A stretch of DNA of 64,000 bases from an uncultured Planctomycetales bacterium (GTDB lineage: Bacteria; Planctomycetota; Planctomycetia; Pirellulales; Thermoguttaceae), in the NCBI GenBank assembly GCA_937889015.1, contig CALARR010000234.1, forward strand, positions 16,057 to 80,056, in the 5' to 3' direction. The notes under the pieces are model-generated. The model was given only the letters and a program-made list of their open reading frames with translations. It did not search any database and was not told where the DNA came from. Of the stretch, positions 8,133-17,257 are shown piece by piece. Each line of letters begins with the position of its first letter. Position 1 is the stretch's first letter. A program made the position numbers and the translations under genes.

Positions 8133-10394
8133 TTGAAGAGAGCAACTCAGCAAACGCTCGTTGCCTTCACCGCCGCCTTGCTGCTGGCGCCGTCGGCGCT
8201 GCTTGCTGCACCCGCCATCGCGCCCACGGCCCATGCGAAGGACGAAAGAAGAGTGGAGGCTTGGCCGCCTGAGCGGAAGGTCATCGCGCATCATGTGCCG
8301 TGGCATCCGCCGAGTCATGCCCGGCCCGACCGCACGGCGGACGCGGGTCCCGGTCTGGAGAGCCAGATCGTGCATGCGGCGGAGGCGGGAATCGACGGTT
8401 TCGCGGTCGATGTGGTGCGGAAACCTCCCACACAGATGGTCGGAATGCTGTTGGACATGGCTGGGATCGCCCAACGCCGCGTGCCCGGCTTTGCGATCAT
8501 GCCTTGCCTGGACTGTGCCGCGACTCAAAGCGTAGCGGACTGGGAGGCGTTCCTGCTCGAATGGCTCGCCAAGGCGGGCGAATTGCCCACTACGTTCCGC
8601 GTGAACGGCGCGGCGGTGATCTTCACCTACGGTGCCTACGAGATACCTCCGGCCGATTGGGCCGCACTGCGGCAACGGGTGCTGCAGGCGGGGCAGCGCC
8701 TGTTCCTGATCGGCGAGATGAACGCGCTCTACCGCAACCAAAAGAATCCGCTGCCCCGCATTCGCGAATATGCCGATGTGTTCGACGGGCTCTATTTCTT
8801 TGCCCCGAACACCGAAGAGCACGAGCGGAAGCTGCTCGGCATCGAGCGTTCCGACGGCCGTCCGTTGTTGCGCATGTTCAGCCCTTCGCCGGGTTACTGG
8901 CGCGAGAACACCGGGTCGTTCGCCCGGGCATTCCGGGGCACCCGCACCTACCGGGATGAATGGGATCTGGCCGGCAAGCTTCCGTTCCATTGGATTTCGA
9001 TCACCTCGTGGAACGACTACACCGAGCACCACCATATCGAGCCGGCGCGGCATTCTTCCGACGCTTACGCGCGGCTCACGCGGATGGGGGCGGCACAGTT
9101 CCGGGGCAAAGCGCTGGAACCGGTGACCGGGCCGGAGACTTTCTGGCTGACCGCTCCGTCCGAAATGCCGGACGGTCCCGGCGCCGCGCCGTTGGAGGCG
9201 GATCCAAGGCGCGAAACGCTCTTCGAGGTGCTGCGCGTGGGCCCTCCCTCGACGGCATCGGTCACGGTAAGCGTTTCCATCGCACGTCCGAATGGCGAGG
9301 TGATCGAGAAACGGGAATTGGCAATCGCCGCCGGCAAGCCGGTGACGGATTCGCAGTTTCAGTGGCAGCCCGACCGGGAGTTCGGCGATCCCTACCTGGT
9401 GACGACCGCATCGGTGGGTGAGCTCAGTGCCCGAATGCCGTTGCCACTCTGGCCAAGGAATGTAGCACGGCGTTACCACATGGCTCCGCGCAGAATCCGC
9501 CTCACGGCACAGCAACCTCCGAAACCCGCAATCGCGCTGGAAGGCACGAGGTTGACCGTGAGCACGATTCCCGGCGAGGCGGGCTGGCGCACCGACCTGC
9601 TGCACAACCTGATGCCCATGCTCGACCCGAAGTCGCGGACTTCGCAAGTGGCGGAAGGCGTCGATCAACTGCCGGGCACGAATCCGGGCTGGGGCTTCTG
9701 GGAAGCCGCGACGGTCACGCCGGACGCGCGGGTCACATGGGCCGATCCGCTCTATCTCCCGCACCGGGGAGATCTGGCGACACTGGCGTTGTATCGTTTC
9801 AACAACCCAGACAAACCCACGGCAGATGAGTCCATCTACGCGCGGCACGGCCGCCAGCGAGGTCGGCTGGTCAAACTGGTAGATGGCAGCCACGCCTTGG
9901 CCTGCGACGGCGAGTCATGGTTTGAGCCTTCGGGTAGCTTCTGTCCGGCGAACTGCCCGCTGACGGTGGAATTCTGGGCCCGGCCGAACAAGCCAGGAGG
10001 AATGCTCTGGGGGGATGTGGGCGCCGCCATGCTATTGTGGCTGACAGCCGAGGGCAAGCCTCTGGTCTCACGCCGGCAGGCCAGTGACGAAAAGAGAGTT
10101 GTCGCCAGTGCCGGGCAACCTTTGGCAATCGGGAAATGGTCGCATGTCGCGGGTGTCTTCGATGGCGGGAGCGTGAAGCTTTACGTCAATGGCGCTCTCG
10201 CGGCACAGGCACCCTGCACCGGCCCTTCCGGCTCCTCGCGAATGGCCATTGGCCGCAATCCCTATGACCATACCTCCATCTTTACCGGCCTCGTTGACGA
10301 TGTGCGCATCACGGCAAGTGCCCTGACGCCGGACGAGTTTGGACCGGTGACACCCGGCAAAGCACAGCCGGCCGACCCCGTTCTCAACCGATGA
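8133..10394 (+). CDS. Secreted GH71/GH99-like hydrolase with C-terminal LamG domain
   Basis: From the TTG at 8133 (CGGAG ribosome-binding site at 8119-8123) the protein has 753 residues and begins with a signal peptide ending near AHA. The N-terminal half resembles endo-acting GH71/GH99 hydrolases: a KVIAHHVPWH opening, a repeated pattern of GIDGFAVDVV and a WNDYTEHHHIEP segment. The last 200 residues form a concanavalin-like LamG domain (YARHGRQRGRL to VDDVRIT). It probably cleaves a polysaccharide outside the cytoplasm. It is followed 7 bp later by the next gene and likely shares its transcript. The family call is by pattern only. Confidence 0.65.
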   Translation: MKRATQQTLVAFTAALLLAPSALLAAPAIAPTAHAKDERRVEAWPPERKVIAHHVPWHPPSHARPDRTADAGPGLESQIVHAAEAGIDGFAVDVVRKPPTQMVGMLLDMAGIAQRRVPGFAIMPCLDCAATQSVADWEAFLLEWLAKAGELPTTFRVNGAAVIFTYGAYEIPPADWAALRQRVLQAGQRLFLIGEMNALYRNQKNPLPRIREYADVFDGLYFFAPNTEEHERKLLGIERSDGRPLLRMFSPSPGYWRENTGSFARAFRGTRTYRDEWDLAGKLPFHWISITSWNDYTEHHHIEPARHSSDAYARLTRMGAAQFRGKALEPVTGPETFWLTAPSEMPDGPGAAPLEADPRRETLFEVLRVGPPSTASVTVSVSIARPNGEVIEKRELAIAAGKPVTDSQFQWQPDREFGDPYLVTTASVGELSARMPLPLWPRNVARRYHMAPRRIRLTAQQPPKPAIALEGTRLTVSTIPGEAGWRTDLLHNLMPMLDPKSRTSQVAEGVDQLPGTNPGWGFWEAATVTPDARVTWADPLYLPHRGDLATLALYRFNNPDKPTADESIYARHGRQRGRLVKLVDGSHALACDGESWFEPSGSFCPANCPLTVEFWARPNKPGGMLWGDVGAAMLLWLTAEGKPLVSRRQASDEKRVVASAGQPLAIGKWSHVAGVFDGGSVKLYVNGALAAQAPCTGPSGSSRMAIGRNPYDHTSIFTGLVDDVRITASALTPDEFGPVTPGKAQPADPVLNR

Positions 10395-10401
10395 CAGTTC
10401 T

Positions 10402-12816
10402 GTGAAACACACCATCACACTCATCGCCCTGCTGCTGGCGCCGCTGGCCGCGCTGCACGCCGCCGAACCACCCAGCGCGGCGCTGTCCGACGTCCGTTCA
10501 TGGCGGACGGCGACTTATGATGAGGCGTTCTTTCAAGGCCGCTCCGTGTGCGGCGAGAAGGCCCTGACGTTCTGGATGCAGAGCGTCGCGTGGCGCAGCG
10601 ATCCCGAACGCAAGCAGGATAAGGCCACGCAGTTCGAGCGCCTCCTCACTGGCGACGCGCAGCAAGTTGCCAAGGTCAACAAGGAGATTCAGGACGCGTG
10701 CCGCCGCGTGCTCGCCGACGTGGACGCGTGGCGCAAGAAGAACCCGCACAGCCGAACCCCATCGTTCTGGATCATCATGGCGTTGCGTGCGCCCGACAAG
10801 CTGACGGCGGAAACGCACGCGGTCATCCGCGAGACGTTGAAGGCGCTGGACCTCGGCGGCAAAGAATGCGGCTACATCGGCTGGATGCGCGTCAACGGCT
10901 CCAACGGCGCGAACGTCCACGGTTATCTCACACCGCTGGTGCTCGCGCCGGCGCTCATTGACGACCCGAAAGTCCGCGCCGCCGGCGAGCAGGCGTTGCT
11001 GGCCGAACTGACCCACATGAACCGCACCGGCGACATGAGCGAGTTCAACCTGCTGGAGAGCCATTGGAACGGCACGGCGAGTTGGGAAGTGCTCACGCGC
11101 TACATCCCCGACCCGCAGTTGCGCCGCATGGCCCGTCTGATTCGCGAGCGGCTTTGGATCCACCGTTTCCTCACCTGGTCGCCCGCTGTCGAACGGAATA
11201 CCGGCCCTGGCAGCCGCATGGCGCCAAGTGAGTGGCTCGGTTGCGACAACGAGCGCGCGCTGTTCGCGACTGGCCTCACGCGGCCGATCTGGGTCAACTT
11301 CTTCTTTGCTTGGGACGGCTGGGACTCGCGCGCATTCCGTATCGGCTGGCCGCTTGCGCAAACCGAGGCATTCGTGCCCGATTTGCCGTCGTATTTGCAC
11401 GACCTCGCATGGCACAAATCGCTGCCAAACGAGTTGCAGTGCCGGGTTGAGCTCCGCCCCGAAGAAGCTTATCGGAACAATTTCAAACTGGAAGGCATCG
11501 ATCAGCCGACGGGGAAGCAACGGACGAAATACGTCAACTACCAGGGGCGCGGTTACACGCTCGGTTCGACGACGTGGTCGTGGGTGGTCGCCACGTGTGT
11601 GGTCAACGCCTCCGCCTGGTGGAACAACAGCCGCAATCCGCGCGCGCCACTCGGCAGTCCGGAGCGGTTCTGCGTCCTCTACCCGCACTACGTCATCAAT
11701 GGCATGAGTTTCCTGGACAAAGGTGACATCTATTACGAGGAAGACGGCGGGAAGCCGTTGGCGGATCACAAAGGAGGTCCCCGAGGGCCGTGGATGCGCG
11801 AGTTCGTCGAGTTCGGTCGCGTGGGCACCTTGCAGGATCGCAACACGCTGCTGATGACGTATGCCGGCAGACCCGGGATGCACCAGGCGCGATTCGTCAA
11901 AGACAAAGTCCAGCGCGCCAGCGCCGCGATGTTCCTGTTCCGCTGGACCGACGGCACCGACGGCCTCTTCGTGAACCGCGAGCCGGTGCGCAGCCTGCCG
12001 CGCGAGCTGGCGCCGGGCGACTGGTGGTTCATCGAGGACGGCGACGTCTATGCCGCCATCCGCCCGCTGGAAGCCACGCGGCTGCGCGGGGGCAAAACGA
12101 TGTTGGAGAAACGCACCCGTCACGTCGTGCTCTACCAGGACAATGTCGCCGCCGAGAACATCTCCGGCATCGACGACGCCGACTGGATCAAGGCGCGCAA
12201 CGGGTTCGTGGTGGAAATGGGAGACAAGGCCGAGTTCGGCTCGTTCGCCGCGTTTCAGGGCAAGATCCTCGCCGGCAAAGTCACCGCCGACGAAGCCGAC
12301 GGCTTCACGCGCCACATCGCCTACGAGCGCGACGACCGCCGCCTCGACGTGCGCTGGCACGCCTACACCGAGGAATATGCCACTCGCAAGATCAACGGTC
12401 GCGACGATCCTTGGACGCAGTTTGCGCAGTCGCCCGAGTTTGCCGTCAGCGACAGCGGCCAGCTTGCCGTGGAAGACGCGAAACTCTCCACCACACCCGG
12501 CAAGACCACCTGGCTGCTCTCCTGTGCGCCTTCACGCACGTGGGTCGCCTACCAACCCAACGCCGATGCCGCGCTCCCCCTGACGCTCGACTGCCCCGCC
12601 GGTCGCGTGACCTGCGAGCGTCTTCCCCTCGGCAAACTCGTCATCGCCACTCAACCCGACGGCAGTCTCCGTCTCGACGCCGATGCCGAAAGCGCCGAAA
12701 TAACGGTCAACACGAAGGCCACCAAAGTCGAAGCCCGCATCAATGGCAAACCCATGCAAGCCACCCATGCCGAGAACGGCCAATGGACCATTTGCAGCCT
12801 GGAGATCACCCCGTGA
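10402..12816 (+). CDS. Secreted protein, possibly a polysaccharide-lyase-like toroid plus beta-sandwich
   Basis: The 804-residue protein starts at GTG with a signal peptide (LLLAPLAALHAAE). The first 400 residues are helical and contain repeated Trp/His/Asn-rich segments (LESHWNGTASWEV, NVHGYLTPL). The rest is beta-rich, the layout of heparinase/alginate-lyase-type enzymes. I cannot point to a definite catalytic set, so the lyase idea is an inference supported by the neighbouring hydrolase and sulfatase. Its TGA overlaps the GTG of the sulfatase gene by 4 bp, indicating translational coupling. Confidence 0.55.
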   Translation: MKHTITLIALLLAPLAALHAAEPPSAALSDVRSWRTATYDEAFFQGRSVCGEKALTFWMQSVAWRSDPERKQDKATQFERLLTGDAQQVAKVNKEIQDACRRVLADVDAWRKKNPHSRTPSFWIIMALRAPDKLTAETHAVIRETLKALDLGGKECGYIGWMRVNGSNGANVHGYLTPLVLAPALIDDPKVRAAGEQALLAELTHMNRTGDMSEFNLLESHWNGTASWEVLTRYIPDPQLRRMARLIRERLWIHRFLTWSPAVERNTGPGSRMAPSEWLGCDNERALFATGLTRPIWVNFFFAWDGWDSRAFRIGWPLAQTEAFVPDLPSYLHDLAWHKSLPNELQCRVELRPEEAYRNNFKLEGIDQPTGKQRTKYVNYQGRGYTLGSTTWSWVVATCVVNASAWWNNSRNPRAPLGSPERFCVLYPHYVINGMSFLDKGDIYYEEDGGKPLADHKGGPRGPWMREFVEFGRVGTLQDRNTLLMTYAGRPGMHQARFVKDKVQRASAAMFLFRWTDGTDGLFVNREPVRSLPRELAPGDWWFIEDGDVYAAIRPLEATRLRGGKTMLEKRTRHVVLYQDNVAAENISGIDDADWIKARNGFVVEMGDKAEFGSFAAFQGKILAGKVTADEADGFTRHIAYERDDRRLDVRWHAYTEEYATRKINGRDDPWTQFAQSPEFAVSDSGQLAVEDAKLSTTPGKTTWLLSCAPSRTWVAYQPNADAALPLTLDCPAGRVTCERLPLGKLVIATQPDGSLRLDADAESAEITVNTKATKVEARINGKPMQATHAENGQWTICSLEITP

Positions 12817-14666
12817 AACGCACCCTCACCCTCCTCACCGCCGTGCTGCTCGCGCCGCTGGCAGCGCTGCATGGCGCCGATGCACCAAGCAAACCGAACA
12901 TCCTCCTGATCTACTCGGACGACCACGGCTGGGCCGATCTGGGCATCCAGGGCGTGGACAAGGACATCCGCACGCCGCACCTGGATCAGTTGGCGAAGGA
13001 TGGTGTGAGATTCACTCGCGGGTATGTTTCGGCGCCGCAGTGCGTGCCGTCGCGTTGCGGTGTGATCACGGGTCGGTATCAGCAGCGATTCGGAGTGGAG
13101 GACAACAGCAAGGGGCCGCTGCCCTTGAGCGAGCAGACCATCGCAGAGCTTTTGCAGCCCGCCGGATACCTCAGTGGCTGGGTGGGGAAGAGCCACCTCG
13201 ACGTGGGCGGAGAGAAGGGCGCGAGCAAGGGTTCGAGACTCCTGCCCGATCACATGCCGCACCGTCAAGGCTTCGCGGAGTACTTCCGGGGAGAACTGCG
13301 GCAGTATTACGCCTCGCACGACTTGCAGGGGCAGCCCTTCGCTGACGCGCCGCATCTGGTGACGGACAACCGCTTTCGTGTCGTGGTGCAGACGGAGGCG
13401 GCGCTTTCGTTTCTCAATCGCCGCGCCGCCAAACCGGAGCAGCCGTGGTTTCTCTATCTCGCGTGGTATGCGCCGCATGTGCCGTTGGAGTCGCCTGAGC
13501 CGTGGTTCAGCAAGACGCCGGAAAACCTCCCGCTGAAACGCCGCCAGGCCCTCGCGATGATCGCCGCCATGGATGACGGCCTCGGACACATCCGCGCCAG
13601 GCTCAAGCGAATGGGCCAGGAGCAGAACACGCTGATCTTCTTCATCGGCGACAACGGCGCTCCGTTGGGTGACGCGTGGGACGGCTCCATCAACCTCCCG
13701 ATGATCGGTCAGAAGGGCATGCTTTCCGAAGGCGGCATCCGCACGCCGTTTGTCGCCGCCTGGCCGGGCCGGTGGCCGGCGGGAGCAACGTATGATCAGC
13801 CGGTGATCAATCTCGACGTCGCCGCCACGGCGGTGGCCGCTGCGGGACTGCCACGCGATCCGAAACTCGACGGCGTGAATCTCACGCCGTTCGTTACCGG
13901 CGAGAACACGTCCGCGCCGCACGAACGGCTGTTCTGGCGCTGGGGTTCGCAGGCCGCCGTGCTGGAGATGCCCTACAAGCTCATCAAGCTCGGCAGCCGG
14001 CAGCCGCTGCTCTTTGACCTCACCAAGCCCGAAGGCGAGAACCTGGAGCGCAACCTGGCCGCGCAGCGCCCCGAGATCGTCTCGCGTCTGGAGCAGCGAC
14101 TGCGGGCGTGGGCCGCGGAACTTCAGCCGCCCGGACTCAGCGAGGACGCCTCCGCATTCAGCCGCCGCCACGAGGGTCTGTTTGCCGAGCATCGCATCAC
14201 GGCGGCGACACCAGCCGCGCGAACTCGTCCCGAACCCGCCGACGGCTCCGTTCAAGGCTGGATCGCGCGCAACGGCAAGCTCGCGGTGAGCGACGGTGCG
14301 CTGGTGTTGTCGCCCGATGCCGACCTGCCGAAGAACGCGCGGCCCTTCGTCACCCACTCGGATCTCGATCTGGCCAGCCCCGTGACCGTGACCTTGCGTG
14401 TCCGGGCAAAAGAGGCGGGACAAGGACCCGCCAGCATCACCTGGCGCACGAAGCAAGAGAGCTTCGCCGCACACCAATCCGCCGCCTTCGACTGGCGCGC
14501 AGGCGTTGAGTGGCAAGAGGTCCGCGTGCCACTGCCCGAGAAGTCCCGCATCATCCACATTCGTATCACCCCACCGAAGGGCGCGACCGGCATCGCAATC
14601 CAATCCATTGAACTCCAGGGCAGCAGCGATGCTTCCCGAGTTTTCCGCTTCGACTGGAAACAATAA
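12813..14666 (+). CDS. Secreted formylglycine-dependent sulfatase
   Basis: The start is the GTG at 12813, giving 617 residues with a signal peptide almost the same as that of the upstream gene. The sulfatase signature CVPSR (C77-V-P-S-R81) is present; the Cys is expected to be converted to formylglycine. Metal-binding D36/D37 lie in IYSDDHGWADLG, and further metal ligands in FFIGDNGAPLG. After the sulfatase core (to about 450) a beta-sandwich tail of about 150 residues follows. It should remove sulfate from a sulfated glycan in the periplasm or outside the cell, working with the upstream enzymes. Confidence 0.88.
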   Translation: MKRTLTLLTAVLLAPLAALHGADAPSKPNILLIYSDDHGWADLGIQGVDKDIRTPHLDQLAKDGVRFTRGYVSAPQCVPSRCGVITGRYQQRFGVEDNSKGPLPLSEQTIAELLQPAGYLSGWVGKSHLDVGGEKGASKGSRLLPDHMPHRQGFAEYFRGELRQYYASHDLQGQPFADAPHLVTDNRFRVVVQTEAALSFLNRRAAKPEQPWFLYLAWYAPHVPLESPEPWFSKTPENLPLKRRQALAMIAAMDDGLGHIRARLKRMGQEQNTLIFFIGDNGAPLGDAWDGSINLPMIGQKGMLSEGGIRTPFVAAWPGRWPAGATYDQPVINLDVAATAVAAAGLPRDPKLDGVNLTPFVTGENTSAPHERLFWRWGSQAAVLEMPYKLIKLGSRQPLLFDLTKPEGENLERNLAAQRPEIVSRLEQRLRAWAAELQPPGLSEDASAFSRRHEGLFAEHRITAATPAARTRPEPADGSVQGWIARNGKLAVSDGALVLSPDADLPKNARPFVTHSDLDLASPVTVTLRVRAKEAGQGPASITWRTKQESFAAHQSAAFDWRAGVEWQEVRVPLPEKSRIIHIRITPPKGATGIAIQSIELQGSSDASRVFRFDWKQ

Positions 14667-14671
14667 GACCA

Positions 14672-14860
14672 ATGAAACACCTCGTCACCCTGCTCTCGTT
14701 CATCACCGCGCTCGGGCCGCTGTCTGCGCTGCACGCCGCTGATGCGCCGAAGCCACGAGCCAACATCGTCTTCATCCTCGTCGATGACATGCCCTACGCG
14801 GGGCCGAGCGTGACGGGCAACGCGCTGTTGCAGCCGCCCATGCTGCCCCGGGAAGTCTAG
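14672..14860 (+). pseudogene. Truncated second sulfatase, cut at the 32-bp repeat
   Basis: The frame starts as a normal secreted sulfatase: signal peptide, then ANIVFILVDDMPYAG and SVTGNALLQ. After 54 residues it switches to PPMLPREV and stops. Those last residues are the C-terminus of the 1142-residue protein encoded at 4543, because the DNA here is the second copy of the 32-bp repeat. The formylglycine site and almost the entire enzyme are missing. The break marks the right end of the secreted-enzyme block. Confidence 0.85.
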
Positions 14861-14862
14861 CA
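14831..14862 (+). repeat. 32-bp direct repeat, right copy
   Basis: Identical to 7942-7973. Here it interrupts a sulfatase reading frame, while in the left copy it forms the natural end of a gene. The left copy is therefore likely the original and this one the duplicate. Confidence 0.85.
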
Positions 14863-15047
14863 GATCGCGCCGACATCCATGGAGAAGCCGTGTTTTCCTG
14901 GGTTTTCCGTACTTGACTCGTTCCAGAGTCGGCGCGAAGATGCTCTTCGCGGTGGAGCCTGTAATGCCGCCGGAACCGCCACCATGACTAATTGCGACCG
15001 CGCTGCGCTGGAGGCAGACTTCGATGGTTCGGCAGCCGGGGGACGCA

Positions 15048-15287
15048 ATGCGATTCGACGTTGATCGTGGCCATCTCACGGTGATATGGTGCGACCGCTG
15101 CCGCAGAGCGGTCAACTTGAATGATGAACGCGATCACTTCCACATCGAACAGTGCGGCGGATGCGGAAAGCACGAACCTATTGATACGGATTGGGGATGG
15201 TGCAAGAATCACGAATCCGTCTATTGTGGTCGCCTCATGTTTGAGCACGATACTTGTTCGAAGTTCGTCGAAGGTAAATGGAGGTAG
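15048..15287 (+). CDS. Small cysteine-rich protein in a cassette-like setting
   Basis: The protein has 79 residues; GGGGGA at 15040-15045 may serve as ribosome-binding site. It contains CDRC and CGGC pairs followed by single cysteines in WCKNH, YCG and DTC, suggesting a zinc ribbon. I do not recognise a family. The stop codon lies 2 bp before an attC-like site (15290-15387), and a GTTCGGC triplet-core-like sequence lies 16 bp before the start codon, as in a gene cassette. Its function is unknown. Confidence 0.5.
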   Translation: MRFDVDRGHLTVIWCDRCRRAVNLNDERDHFHIEQCGGCGKHEPIDTDWGWCKNHESVYCGRLMFEHDTCSKFVEGKWR

Positions 15288-15289
15288 TC

Positions 15290-15387
15290 GCCGAACAAGG
15301 CGCTGCAGCAGACGGCGGCGGCGCTCTTGCATCAGAGAGTTTCACGGCTCAGTAGCGGCCACCGCTGCTGAGCTCGGGACGTTCGCT
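15290..15387 (+). repeat. attC-like recombination site 1
   Basis: The 98-bp segment starts with GCCGAACAAGGCGCTGCAGC and ends with CCGCTGCTGAGC, a spacer and GTTCGCT. The outer ends pair as core sites, and GCAGCAG pairs with CTGCTG, the arrangement of integron attC sites. A matching site follows the next gene. Confidence 0.65.
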
Positions 15388-15394
15388 GAGACAA

Positions 15395-16306
15395 ATGGAA
15401 CTGCAGAAGAGACATCTGACAGGACTCGAGTACTTGGGGACGATTACATCGCTCTTGCAGAGCATCAGGTTGGAGGACCGTTTCACCGGTCTCTATGAGG
15501 CGGCGGATCTGCAATGGTGGTGGCGCGAGGACGACGCGTCCAACCCGGACAGGCAGGTGTTCTGGTGTGATGGAGAAATGCCTGTGGCGGCGCTGCTGCT
15601 CTATGATGACCGCAAAGGATGGAACTGTGATTTCCTTCGCCTGCCATCCCTGCCAACGGCAGTCGCTGGTCAACTGGTGGCGGAAGTCCTCAGAATGTTA
15701 TCCCGTGTGCCCACGCCGGCAACGATGACTGTGCGAGAGGACGACAGCGTTCTTCGAGAGGCTCTCGACGCCAATGGCTGGCACAACTCTGGTGAGGCCA
15801 CCATTCAGACATGGCTGGCTGCCGCCCCCTCGGCAGCAACCATGCTTCCAGTGGGATTCCGGTTCGAAGCCAGAGCGGAATCATCGGGTCGACCGCATCC
15901 CATGGCAAACCGCAATGGGAACCCTGCGGACGTGGAGAAGCGACTCTCCGAGTGCTCGCTGTACCGTCCGGATCTCGACTACGCAATCGTGCACTCTTCT
16001 GGCGAGGTGGCGGCCTATGCGCTGTTCTGGTTGGATCCCACAACCCGGGTTGGTCTGATCGAGCCCATGCGAACCGAAGACAAGTATCAGCGCAAAGGGC
16101 TTGGTGCAGCATTGGTTTGTGAGGGGACCAGGTGCCTTCGTGGGCGCGGAGCCGAAACCATCAAGGTCAGCTACAAGGAGGGAAACGAAGCCGCTCGCAG
16201 GCTGTATCACCGGTGTGGTTTCCGCGATCTGTCTCGGAAGATGGTGTATCAGAAAGGGGGCAGCGACCAAGGCGCTGCAGCGGACGCAGACAAGCCGCGC
16301 CGCTGA
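15395..16306 (+). CDS. GNAT-family N-acetyltransferase
   Basis: The 303-residue protein has a C-terminal GNAT fold. Motif A for acetyl-CoA binding is YQRKGLGAALV (about residues 230-240), followed by NEAARRLYHRCGF, the usual end of the fold. The N-terminal 130 residues look like a second, degenerate GNAT-like half. The gene starts 8 bp after attC-like site 1, and its last codons run into attC-like site 2, the geometry of a gene cassette. The substrate is unknown; cassette GNATs include antibiotic and small-molecule acetylases. Confidence 0.75.
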   Translation: MELQKRHLTGLEYLGTITSLLQSIRLEDRFTGLYEAADLQWWWREDDASNPDRQVFWCDGEMPVAALLLYDDRKGWNCDFLRLPSLPTAVAGQLVAEVLRMLSRVPTPATMTVREDDSVLREALDANGWHNSGEATIQTWLAAAPSAATMLPVGFRFEARAESSGRPHPMANRNGNPADVEKRLSECSLYRPDLDYAIVHSSGEVAAYALFWLDPTTRVGLIEPMRTEDKYQRKGLGAALVCEGTRCLRGRGAETIKVSYKEGNEAARRLYHRCGFRDLSRKMVYQKGGSDQGAAADADKPRR

Positions 16307-16321
16307 GCGTTGGCGTTCGCA
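16263..16321 (+). repeat. attC-like recombination site 2
   Basis: The 59-bp segment begins GCGACCAAGGCGCTGCAGCG and ends GCCGCTGAGCG, spacer, GTTCGCA. The left arm GCGCTGCAGCGG pairs with CCGCTGAGCG with one unpaired base in the left arm, as in true attC hairpins. It resembles site 1 at both ends. Confidence 0.65.
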
Positions 16322-16511
16322 GCTCGCCGCGGGCGTCCCCTCCTCCGCGCGCACAAACCGCTGACCACCGTCCTGAAATCCCTCCTCCGTTTCCGGCATT
16401 CCCCTGGACAGTTGGCGTCTGGGCCGGGCCGCGGTCCGCGATGGCCATTTCAGAGACTATTGGGTGTCAGCAAAGAAATGCCGTCGCTGTCCCGGCCGTT
16501 ACCCTTAAGAG

Positions 16512-16557
16512 CCGGCCTCCCGATGGTCGGCCTCACGGCATTACTTGCCCGAGACGC
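16512..16557 (+). repeat. Dispersed repeat, family 2, copy 1
   Basis: CCGGCCTCCCGATGGTCGG and the following 27 bases match 23228-23272 with only a few differences. It lies in the 334-bp gap between the GNAT gene and the DUF1284 gene, in which I see no other feature. Confidence 0.6.
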
Positions 16558-16640
16558 AATAGATCGCCGGTTTACGACACACGCCCTCGCGGGTGGCCTT
16601 TGCCGCGCAACCCAGCCTACAGTCTGGTGAGAAATCCGGG

Positions 16641-17240
16641 CTAGCTCAGTGCCTTGACGGCCGCGGCGAGCTTGGCCTCGTAGGTCTCCTGGCACTTGTT
16701 CACCAGCCGGCAGGCCACGCAGACTTCTTCGGCAAAGACCTTTCGGGTGACCTTGGCCTGGATCAGGCGATAGAGTTGGGCGGCCTGGCGCGACTCGCCC
16801 GGCTTGAGTCCCAGCACGCGGATCGCGTTCGTATCCGAAGTCAGCGAATTGGCGTTGTCGTCGGGATGCTTGTCCAAGCTCTTCTTGCACAAGGCCTTCG
16901 CGTGATCCCACCACTGGCAAGGCGCGCAGATATCGTCCTCGCCGATCACGACTTGGATGGGCAGCTTGGGATTGGCGCGGATCTGCCGGGCCACGGGGCC
17001 AAGCGTTTTGTGCTTGGACTCGCCGGTGCCCAGCGCGTCGAGCATGTCGAACAGGTGGTGGCCGCGAATGGTGTAGCGATCCTTGGCCGGCTCGGCAGCC
17101 GGCGAAGCCTCCTGAGCGCCGGCCGCGGAGCCAAGGTCGAGGGTGACGAAGACCGCCGCTCCGGCCAGGGTCGAAGAGGTCTTGAGGAACTCACGCCGGG
17201 TGGGACACGGCAGCCAACACGGAGAGGCTTTGGAGGTCAT
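16641..17240 (-). CDS. Tat-exported DUF1284 cysteine-rich protein
   Basis: The 199-residue protein has a twin-arginine signal (TRREFLKTSS) and an exported domain with RGHHLFDML and GEDDICAPC, typical of DUF1284. Cysteine pairs CAPC and CVAC plus single cysteines suggest a metal or Fe-S site. AGGAG lies 7 bp upstream of the start. It is the last gene of a minus-strand run that begins with aspS, 17 bp after nadE. The function of DUF1284 is not established. Confidence 0.7.
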   Translation of the reverse strand: MTSKASPCWLPCPTRREFLKTSSTLAGAAVFVTLDLGSAAGAQEASPAAEPAKDRYTIRGHHLFDMLDALGTGESKHKTLGPVARQIRANPKLPIQVVIGEDDICAPCQWWDHAKALCKKSLDKHPDDNANSLTSDTNAIRVLGLKPGESRQAAQLYRLIQAKVTRKVFAEEVCVACRLVNKCQETYEAKLAAAVKALS

Positions 17241-17257
17241 GGAAACACTCCTGTCTG

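Noticed and set aside
14863..15026. A third attC-like site before the first cassette gene
   Set aside because: A GTTCGGC core-like word exists at 15026, but the left arm expected upstream does not pair with it.
14879..15064. Short + strand frame of 61 residues between the repeat and the cysteine-rich gene
   Set aside because: No family resemblance and no ribosome-binding site; it overlaps the better-supported start at 15048.
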